Assembly (NCBI GenBank): GCA_964580235.1
Contig: CAZOJY010000023.1
Coordinates: 1-37,584, forward strand
Origin: G020348385 sp964580235
Lineage (GTDB): Bacteria; Acidobacteriota; Aminicenantia; Aminicenantales; Aminicenantaceae
Length of the DNA stretch: 37,584 nt
Reading direction: 5' to 3'
The notes beneath the pieces were generated by a model. That model had not been told where the DNA came from, did not search any database, and saw only the letters and a list, made by a program, of their open reading frames with translations. The first letter of the stretch is position 1; the number at the start of each line of letters is the position of its first letter. Below are positions 23,892-29,934 of this stretch, in pieces. Position numbers and translations under genes: made by a program.

Positions 23892-24376
23892 TTATTTTTG
23901 CTTTTTGTTAAGGGTGGCCATTTCTTGTGTATTCAGAGCTCTTTTTGCCCTCATTTTAATATAGGTTTTTTGTGCCTTGGCAAATTTTTTCCTGATTTCA
24001 TCCGATTCCGATTTCCGCAGCTTTGATGCTTTGGCTATGGCCGCCTCTTTGTCTGCCTTCATTTTTTTTGTTCCCTTGCTGCATCATCTGCTTTTGCAAA
24101 ATTGGGATAGGGGATTGGAATGGATTCTTTCGGAGAGAAAGAGCTAAGGGCGATATCGGGATATGCACTTATTGATTTTGAATTTCCAGATTTGCATGCA
24201 ATGGCCTTGTGATTGACCAGCACCCTTTTTCTGTTTCGCTTTGTATCTTCCAGAGCTTTTTTGATACGCTGCACATGGGATTAAATTGCTGGCCTTTTTT
24301 CGGCATCCCCGATTATTCCTGCACCGGCGATGGATGTTCCGATCAGTACGGTACAAAGAATGAGGAATGGTTTCAT
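23892..24376 (-). pseudogene. Decayed small exported Lys/Ala-rich gene behind the sigma factor
   Basis: An ATG at 24376, 2 bases after the sigma-gene stop, begins a good signal peptide (Met-Lys-Pro-Phe-Leu-Ile-Leu-Cys, Ala-Gly-Ala region). The frame is broken by a TAA at 24281-24283, continues in the same frame to a TGA at 24059-24061, and resumes in another frame after a run of eight A. It ends with a lysine/alanine-rich helical segment and TAA at 23892-23894. Joined, the three pieces give about 160 residues. I read this as one degraded gene; sequencing error at the A-run could explain the second break but not the TAA. No family recognised. Confidence 0.42.
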
Positions 24377-24378
24377 CT

Positions 24379-25794
24379 TTATTTCATAAAGGATTCTAAT
24401 TTTCGGCTGTGTCTGGAATGTTTGAGTTTTCTTATCGCTTTTTCCTGGATCTGTCTGATTCTCTCGCGTGTGACCTTGTATTGCTGTCCCACTTCTTCCA
24501 GAGTGTGTTCCATCCCGTTTCCCAATCCAAACCTCATTTTTAGCACATTCGCCTCTCTTTGGGTGTTGGCCTGCAGGGCCTCCTCAATTTTCTCCCTCAT
24601 GTTGATGTGCATGACTTCATCGTGGGGCGATGGGGAATGTTTATCCTCGATAAAATCCCTCAAATGACTGCCCTCTCCTTCTCCGATGCGTGTCTCGAGG
24701 GAAAGCGGGACTTGAGCGATTTTCATGATTTTTTGGACTTTGTAGACAGGCAAATCCATTTTTTTGGCAATCTCTTCGCAGGAAGGTTCTCTTCCCTTAT
24801 CCTGAACGAGTCGTTTGGACGCCCTGTTCAGCTTGCCAATGACTTCGATCATATGCACAGGGATCCTTATCGTTCTTGCCTGGTCGGCAATGGCCCGTGT
24901 GATGGCCTGCCGTATCCACCAATGGGCATAGGTCGAGAATTTGTATCCTCTCTGATATTCAAACTTATCCACTGCGGTGATCAACCCGATGTTTCCTTCC
25001 TGGATTAGATCAAGAAATTGAAGTCCGTAGTTGCTGTATTTTTTGGCAATGGAAACCACGAGTCTCAAGTTTGCACTGACAAGTTCTTTCTTGGCTTGAT
25101 CACGGATCTGTTTCCCCCGGATGATGGATTGTATCGATTTTCTTATTTCCCGGGTGTTAAGCCCTATTTCTCTCTTGTATTCTCTTATAAGTTTTTCGAT
25201 CTTTTTGATCCTGTGTCTCTTTTCTTCTTTTCCTCTCTCACTCTTAGCCTTTGTCAATGAGATCTTCAAACCCTCTTTTTTTATTTCCAGCTCGTTGATG
25301 ATTTTAAGTTTTTTAAAAAGGCTTTCTGTGAGTTCCTTCTTGTAAGAATCATGGAAATCGAGATCTGTGAAGAGACGACTCATCAGGACGATGAGCCGTC
25401 CCCGGGATAGGGCATGTTTCTTGGATGGCGGGATTTTTTTTAGCTTTATATACAGTTCACCCAGATTTTTGAGAATGGATAAGATTTTTTTCTTTTTTTT
25501 AACAAATGCTTTTCTTGTTAAATCATCATCCAGAGAATCGAACACGATGGGGATGATTTCGTCTTCTTCATGGAGTTTTTCTTCCATGTATTGGAGAGCA
25601 TTATGGAAAAAACGTGTGTTTAAAAGGGCCCTGGTTATGATCCCCTCTCCCCGTTCGATTTTTTTAGCAAGGATAATTTCTTCCGCTCTTTTTAAGAGAG
25701 GAATGCTGCTCATCTCTTTCATATAGATTCTGACGGGATCTAAGATCCGTTCTGAACCTACAATCAGAACAGGAGACACAGTTTTTTGTCTCAT
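24379..25794 (-). CDS. RpoD-like sigma-70 factor lacking region 1.1
   Basis: The 471-residue protein contains region 1.2 at its start (about 14-50: Asp-Pro-Val-Arg-Ile-Tyr-Met-Lys-Glu-Met), then a Lys-rich variable region (about 55-235). Canonical region 2 follows (Asn-Leu-Arg-Leu-Val-Val-Ser-Ile-Ala-Lys-Lys-Tyr; Tyr-Ala-His-Trp-Trp-Ile-Arg-Gln-Ala), with regions 3 and 4 ending in Val-Thr-Arg-Glu-Arg-Ile-Arg-Gln-Ile. The N-terminal inhibitory region 1.1 of housekeeping RpoD is missing. The 2.4 and 4.2 helices look standard, so it should recognise ordinary -35/-10 promoters. It may be the main sigma factor of a lineage with a short N-terminus, or a second copy. Its ATG overlaps the stop of a basic leader peptide. 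Confidence 0.9.
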   Translation of the reverse strand: MRQKTVSPVLIVGSERILDPVRIYMKEMSSIPLLKRAEEIILAKKIERGEGIITRALLNTRFFHNALQYMEEKLHEEDEIIPIVFDSLDDDLTRKAFVKKKKKILSILKNLGELYIKLKKIPPSKKHALSRGRLIVLMSRLFTDLDFHDSYKKELTESLFKKLKIINELEIKKEGLKISLTKAKSERGKEEKRHRIKKIEKLIREYKREIGLNTREIRKSIQSIIRGKQIRDQAKKELVSANLRLVVSIAKKYSNYGLQFLDLIQEGNIGLITAVDKFEYQRGYKFSTYAHWWIRQAITRAIADQARTIRIPVHMIEVIGKLNRASKRLVQDKGREPSCEEIAKKMDLPVYKVQKIMKIAQVPLSLETRIGEGEGSHLRDFIEDKHSPSPHDEVMHINMREKIEEALQANTQREANVLKMRFGLGNGMEHTLEEVGQQYKVTRERIRQIQEKAIRKLKHSRHSRKLESFMK

Positions 25795-25880
25795 ATATTT
25801 CTTCTTTTTCTTTTTTCTCTTTTTCTTTTTTCTCTTTTCCTTTCTCTTTTTTTCCTTTCTTTTCTCTGATATTTTTTCAT
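25791..25880 (-). CDS. 29-residue Lys/Arg-rich leader peptide overlapping the sigma gene
   Basis: A minus-strand ATG at 25880 opens a 29-codon frame whose TGA (25791-25793) overlaps the sigma ATG (25792-25794) as ATGA. AAGGA lies 7 bases before the leader ATG. The peptide has 10 Lys, 10 Arg and 4 Glu; all Arg codons are AGA or AGG. Ribosomes translating it would be delivered to the sigma start, so sigma output could respond to Arg/Lys-tRNA supply or ribosome stalling on the basic chain. The purine run itself, with many GGA-like sites, could instead be the functional element. Translation is unproven. Confidence 0.45.
   Translation of the reverse strand: MKKYQRKERKKRERKREKRKREKRKRRNI
25798..25867. 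repeat. 70-bp pure pyrimidine/purine tract
   Basis: The plus strand is exclusively C and T for 70 bases. The mRNA side is therefore pure A and G directly ahead of the sigma start. Such tracts can form triplex DNA, slip during replication, and keep the mRNA unstructured. The tract codes the basic leader peptide. Confidence 0.85.
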
Positions 25881-25977
25881 GCAGAAATCCTTTCCTTATC
25901 TAATGCGGAGTTCTCCCTGTAAAAAAAAGACAATAACATGCAATGGGAAGATAATGTTGATGCCGAAGAGCCGTTTA

Positions 25978-26277
25978 TTAGAAACGTCTCCTCCCCCCGC
26001 CTCCACCGCGATTAAAACCGCCTCCTCCTCGATCTTGACGAGGACGGGCTTCGTTGACTTTCAAAGAGCGTCCTTTTAGATCTGTACCGTCAAGCCCGCT
26101 GATAGCAGATTGGGCTTCAGGACTGTTGGGCATCTCAACAAAACCAAATCCCCTCGAATACCCGGTGAACTTGTCCGTGATGATCTTGGCGGATGCGACC
26201 TGCCCAAAGGCTTCAAAAGCCTGTCGCAAATCGTCTTCCGTGGCCTCTCGCGGCAAATTGCCGACATAAATGTTCAT
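25978..26277 (-). CDS. RRM-type RNA-binding protein
   Basis: The 99-residue protein is a single RNA-recognition motif with RNP2 (Ile-Tyr-Val-Gly-Asn-Leu, residues 3-8) and RNP1 (Arg-Gly-Phe-Gly-Phe-Val-Glu-Met, 42-49), followed by an Arg/Gly-rich tail (about 80-99). Bacterial proteins of this size and layout bind single-stranded RNA and are often cold-induced, acting as RNA chaperones. AAGGA lies about 9 bases upstream of the ATG. The gene sits upstream of the sigma gene on the same strand but about 100 bases separate it from the leader peptide, so it is probably its own unit. Confidence 0.92.
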   Translation of the reverse strand: MNIYVGNLPREATEDDLRQAFEAFGQVASAKIITDKFTGYSRGFGFVEMPNSPEAQSAISGLDGTDLKGRSLKVNEARPRQDRGGGGFNRGGGGGRRRF

Positions 26278-26428
26278 TCTAACATCCTTTTAATATGGAG
26301 TTTTATAAGGGCGGGATGAAATTTGTGCGAGTTGAAATTTTCCCGGGTCCCTTATGACCCCTCCTTTTACATTCTGTGGACAGGTCTTTTTAAATTTCAA
26401 CAGTCATGATGATATCACAGGAATTATA
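26278..26428 (-). promoter_or_regulatory. Promoter and structured leader of the RRM gene
   Basis: A perfect minus-strand TATAAT (26423-26428) without a good -35 suggests a start near 26416 and a leader of about 139 bases. Two perfect inverted repeats interlock: ATAAGGG (26305-26311) with CCCTTAT (26349-26355), and GTTGAAATTT (26331-26340) with AAATTTCAAC (26392-26401). They can form a pseudoknot or alternate. Long structured leaders are known for cold-shock mRNAs. Confidence 0.5.
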
Positions 26429-26452
26429 GGACGTCAATCAAGGGATTGAATA

Positions 26453-27184
26453 TTATTTCTGCATCAAAAACAAATGATCCGGCAATCCTGTATTGAGCTT
26501 GACTTTTTTTATAGACACCCTCATGTATTCCTGGCCGCGTAAATAGCTTATCATTGTATGAGCCATGATATATCCTTTTACACTTCTATAATCGGAAAGG
26601 AACGTTTCAATCTCTTCTTCAACCATCATTTCGTCCAGCATTTTGCTTTTGATTTTGCGGGTCAAATAAGTTTCAGGATCCACATATAAGACAGCTTTTT
26701 CCCCATCAGAATAGACCTGTTCAAGAAGAAGATAGTATTTGCCGTCGCTTTTTTCCCTTCCTTTAAAGACCATGGAAATGCCATATTTTTCCGGATTCAA
26801 TATCCATTGCAGAGCAAGAGATCCCCTTTTTATATCTGCAGCATCTTTCCCCGGTATTTCCACAGCTTTTCCGGTTTGCGGATTGAGTTCCCAGGCTGTT
26901 TTTCCATCAAAGCCCTGAACCTGGGCTGTGCCTTTGACTTTTATTTCTATTCGTCTTTTGTCCGGCTCTTTCTTGTACTGAGTAAAAGACACGCTGAGTC
27001 CTTGCTGCGGCACATCGATAGTGCCGATAGTTGTCATATCCTTTATTTTCGTTATTGCAGACATGCCCCCTTGAGCCTGTATCATTTCTTTCAAAATTTC
27101 ATCCAAAGTCTGGCTGATCAATGGAATTTGGAAGAATCCCATGAGAAAAAAACACAAAAAACAAAACCAAACGATTTTCTTCAT
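26453..27184 (-). CDS. LolA-like periplasmic lipoprotein-carrier-fold protein
   Basis: The 243-residue protein starts at ATG 27184 (AAGGA 9 bases upstream), directly into a signal peptide (Met-Lys-Lys, hydrophobic to about residue 25). The longer frame from 27241 adds unlikely residues. The mature part alternates beta strands in the pattern of the LolA/LolB half-barrel seen in outer-membrane lipoprotein-sorting proteins: Gly-Phe-Asp-Gly-Lys-Thr-Ala-Trp-Glu, then Tyr-Leu-Leu-Leu-Glu-Gln, and Val-Leu-Tyr-Val-Asp-Pro-Glu-Thr-Tyr-Leu. It could shuttle hydrophobic molecules between membranes. It is divergent from the unknown envelope operon at 27339 and may belong to the same process. Confidence 0.7.
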   Translation of the reverse strand: MKKIVWFCFLCFFLMGFFQIPLISQTLDEILKEMIQAQGGMSAITKIKDMTTIGTIDVPQQGLSVSFTQYKKEPDKRRIEIKVKGTAQVQGFDGKTAWELNPQTGKAVEIPGKDAADIKRGSLALQWILNPEKYGISMVFKGREKSDGKYYLLLEQVYSDGEKAVLYVDPETYLTRKIKSKMLDEMMVEEEIETFLSDYRSVKGYIMAHTMISYLRGQEYMRVSIKKVKLNTGLPDHLFLMQK

Positions 27185-27285
27185 TGCATTTGTCCTTCGC
27201 CGGGTCAAAAAAAGAATACCAGTGAATGAGAAGATAGTCAATATCAGAGGACCGAAGGAGGTCCTTTCAGATTTTTATGTTTTAT

Positions 27286-27314
27286 TTGGACATGAAGGAC
27301 GATTGCATTATAAT
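27286..27314 (+). promoter_or_regulatory. Promoter of the two-gene envelope operon
   Basis: TTGGAC (27286-27291) and a perfect TATAAT (27309-27314) are 17 bases apart, 25 bases before the start codon. A small hairpin (AGGACC 27248-27253 / GGTCCT 27260-27265) lies upstream. Confidence 0.5.
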
Positions 27315-27338
27315 TGAGCTTCATCCGAGGAGGACATG

Positions 27339-28058
27339 ATGAAAAATAGAGACGTCCTGATATTTTTAGGGATTTTTCTGATAATTTCTGTATGTCTTCA
27401 AGCCCAAGAAGCCGAAAGCCAAGAAGATTTTGCAGAACCGGAAAAACTTTTTGTGAGGGCCACCATCTATCCGACAATCAATCTCTCCCGGTATGATTAC
27501 AACAATGATGTGGATCTATATGAGATCAGGGCATATGTGGAACTGCGGAATAAAACTCCCATCGGCGATCTCATCGATAACGCCCATGTCTTTGTGAATG
27601 CCCACCTGCTGGATTACAAGATCGATCACTATGAGAAAAGGATCATGGTTCCGGAAGAAGCGCTCATCGAAGAATTGGACCTGCGAATCGAAACCCAGGA
27701 TTCCAGAATCGTCAAAAAAACTTTTCATATTCCCACCTGGTTAGTGATGCTCAACCCTCGTCCTGCTATCATTACACATTCGAAGAATCTGGAGATAAAT
27801 TGGAAATACACCCGTTTTGAAGCCCCCGTCGATGTTTTTGCCTATAATTTTAAAACAGGAAAAAAGATCTTCGAAAAACTCAACCTTTATGACAGCAAAG
27901 TCATGCTGCCTGCAAGCAATCTCCCCGAATCAGCGATTGTGCGCATCTGGGTGATGCAGTCCTGGTTGTATAAGCGGTACCTAAGGGGTTCTATCGTGGT
28001 TCCCGGTTCAGAGGTGGTCGTGATTCCGTGGTCGCAGGTTTTTTTTCGAACAGAATGA
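27339..28058 (+). CDS. Unknown exported protein (first gene of envelope operon)
   Basis: The 239-residue protein has a signal peptide (hydrophobic residues 5-18, Leu-Gln-Ala-Gln region) and then mostly predicted beta structure, with many Tyr, Val and Ile, and no transmembrane helix. It is probably a soluble periplasmic or surface protein with Ig-like or beta-sandwich character. ATG 27339 is preferred over 27336 because of spacing to GGAGG (5 against 2 bases). The next gene begins 22 bases downstream and encodes a putative outer-membrane barrel, so the two likely act together. I do not recognise a family. Confidence 0.7.
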   Translation: MKNRDVLIFLGIFLIISVCLQAQEAESQEDFAEPEKLFVRATIYPTINLSRYDYNNDVDLYEIRAYVELRNKTPIGDLIDNAHVFVNAHLLDYKIDHYEKRIMVPEEALIEELDLRIETQDSRIVKKTFHIPTWLVMLNPRPAIITHSKNLEINWKYTRFEAPVDVFAYNFKTGKKIFEKLNLYDSKVMLPASNLPESAIVRIWVMQSWLYKRYLRGSIVVPGSEVVVIPWSQVFFRTE

Positions 28059-28080
28059 AGTTGTTTAAGGAAAGTATCTG

Positions 28081-29370
28081 ATGGTGAAAAAAGAAATAGG
28101 TTTTTTGTTTTTCTTTTTGTGGACTCTGTTGTTTGCTTTTTCCGAATTTTCTCGTGGTGCGATCGATGACGATCCACAAAACGACGAACTCCGGTCGATC
28201 GCCCCGAATGTTTTTCTGGATTGCTCTCGCAGAGATTGTGATTTGGACTATATTCGAACAGAGATCACATTTGTCAATTATGTTCGGGATCCCCAGAGTT
28301 CGGATGTTCACATTTTGGTTACCCGGCAGACAACCGGCGGCGGCGGGAGGGAATACACTCTGTCGTTTATGGGCAGAGGAAAATATAAGGGGAGGGACTC
28401 CCTGTTGAAATACTATTCCAAATCGACGGATACACAAGATCAGGTCCGTCAGGGCTTTGTGAATGTAATGAAACAGGGTTTGGTTCCTTATCTCTATGAT
28501 ACTCCGTTATCTGAGTTCATCACGGTTTCTTACACACAGAAAGCCCGGCGCCAGCTGGCCCCTGCCCAGGACAAATGGAACTACTGGGTGTTTTACACGA
28601 GTTTCAGAGGAAATCTGAACTTCGAGGAACAATCAAAGCGGTATTCCTATTCCATCTCTTTATCTGCAAACAGGACCACAGAAGCCATGAAATTCCGATT
28701 TTGGGCCAACGGCAATTTCAATGAAAGACGCTATAAAATTAGTGAATCTGAAGAGGTTCTATCTCGCACGGCCCGGAAAACAATCTTTACCCAGCTTATC
28801 AAAAGCATCGATAATCACTGGTCATATGGAGCCTCAGCGAGTTTGTATTCTTCGACATATGATAATGCCAACCTGTACGCGACCATTGGTCCCGCAATAG
28901 AATACAATATATTCCCTTACGATCAGTCCACAAGGCGAGAGCTTCGGATTCAATATCGTTTGGATTTCTCTATCCGTAGTTATGATGAGATTACGATTTA
29001 CGAAAAGACCAAAGAAAACCTCTTAAGCCAGCAACTTCAGATTGTGTGGGAAATGAAAGAACCCTGGGGTTCGCTCGGTATGCAGTTGCGGGGATCGACC
29101 TTTCTCCATGATTGGAGCAAAAACAACCTCAAATTTGAAGCGGGAGTCTCGTTGCGAATTTTCAAAGGGCTATCCTTCAATATCGAGGGCGAATATTCCC
29201 GGGTGAGAGATCAGTTGGCCCTGCCGAAAAGGGATGCCTCCGTGGAAGAAATCCTCCTTGAACTCAGACGATTGGAAACTTCCTACGATTTGCGGCTTCA
29301 GATGGGATTCAGCGTCCGGTTCGGATCCATTTACAGCAATGTCGTCAATCCTCGCTTTGGGAACCGTTGA
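28081..29370 (+). CDS. Putative outer-membrane beta-barrel protein (second gene of envelope operon)
   Basis: The 429-residue protein has a signal peptide (hydrophobic residues 7-21), an N-terminal globular domain (about 28-150) with two cysteines five residues apart (Asp-Cys-Ser-Arg-Arg-Asp-Cys) and a Gly-rich loop. A C-terminal region (about 160-429) follows, made of alternating hydrophobic/aromatic strands typical of a porin-like barrel. It ends with Arg rather than Phe/Tyr, which is uncommon for Bam substrates. AAGGA lies about 9 bases before the ATG. It follows the unknown exported gene by 22 bases. No family is recognised with confidence. Confidence 0.65.
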   Translation: MVKKEIGFLFFFLWTLLFAFSEFSRGAIDDDPQNDELRSIAPNVFLDCSRRDCDLDYIRTEITFVNYVRDPQSSDVHILVTRQTTGGGGREYTLSFMGRGKYKGRDSLLKYYSKSTDTQDQVRQGFVNVMKQGLVPYLYDTPLSEFITVSYTQKARRQLAPAQDKWNYWVFYTSFRGNLNFEEQSKRYSYSISLSANRTTEAMKFRFWANGNFNERRYKISESEEVLSRTARKTIFTQLIKSIDNHWSYGASASLYSSTYDNANLYATIGPAIEYNIFPYDQSTRRELRIQYRLDFSIRSYDEITIYEKTKENLLSQQLQIVWEMKEPWGSLGMQLRGSTFLHDWSKNNLKFEAGVSLRIFKGLSFNIEGEYSRVRDQLALPKRDASVEEILLELRRLETSYDLRLQMGFSVRFGSIYSNVVNPRFGNR

Positions 29371-29431
29371 TCAATGGATCGCTTGACCTTGATTATTCAT
29401 AAAAAATGCCTTTTTTTATGAAGAGTTCAGG

Positions 29432-29737
29432 TCAGTGTCTGTTTGATCTGTCTTCCAGTTGGGTGTGCACTTCTTCGATCTTGGTGCATATCTCCATGCC
29501 CATCTCATAGAAGGATAAGCACTGTTTTTTTACAGCTTTGTTAGTTGGATCTGCCTTAATCTGCCTGTCGACGACCTGCATTATCTGCACAAGGCTCTTT
29601 GTGGAAACTTTTATTTCTTCGATGTTGATATTCAATTGCTGAGCGACTGGTTCCCATATATCCAGTTCTCTCGAGAAATCCCTGAGTTGTTCGATCATCC
29701 TGAAAAACTCGTCTTTCCCGACATTTTTTATTTTCAT
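29432..29737 (-). CDS. Small helical protein of unknown function
   Basis: From ATG 29737 the product has 101 residues, is charged and mostly helical, with no signal peptide. An in-frame TTG at 29818 would extend it to 128 residues, but the extra part is Pro-rich and unlike the rest; neither start has a convincing ribosome site. Two cysteines lie in the C-terminal helix (Cys-Leu-Ser-Phe and Ile-Cys-Thr-Lys). The gene is isolated between the barrel gene and the sortilin-like pair. It is kept because of its length and coherent composition. Confidence 0.45.
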   Translation of the reverse strand: MKIKNVGKDEFFRMIEQLRDFSRELDIWEPVAQQLNINIEEIKVSTKSLVQIMQVVDRQIKADPTNKAVKKQCLSFYEMGMEICTKIEEVHTQLEDRSNRH

Positions 29738-29873
29738 CGGATTTTGGTCAAAAAAGCGATGGGACGGGCCGGATCGCTTCACGAAAAAAATTTTATCAGA
29801 GGGGGGAGGAGGATTCAATCCTCTTTAAAGGTGATTTTTAGGGGTGATAAGTCCGGTCGATTTAGGGATATAA

Positions 29874-29902
29874 TTGACATTTTTTATCGTCCTTATTAAT
29901 CT
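29874..29902 (+). promoter_or_regulatory. Promoter of the sortilin-like gene pair
   Basis: A perfect TTGACA (29874-29879) and TAATCT (29897-29902) are 17 bases apart. The same hexamer TAATCT serves as candidate -10 at 12480-12485. A separate perfect TATAAT (29869-29874) overlaps the -35. Confidence 0.4.
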
Positions 29903-29934
29903 TTGCGTGCCTTTATTATTAGGAGGAGGAAAGC

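Noticed and set aside
29819..29873. N-terminal extension or separate start for the small gene at 29432
   Set aside because: The TTG at 29818 has a poorly spaced purine run and the added residues are Pro-rich and unlike the core. The shorter ATG form is listed instead.
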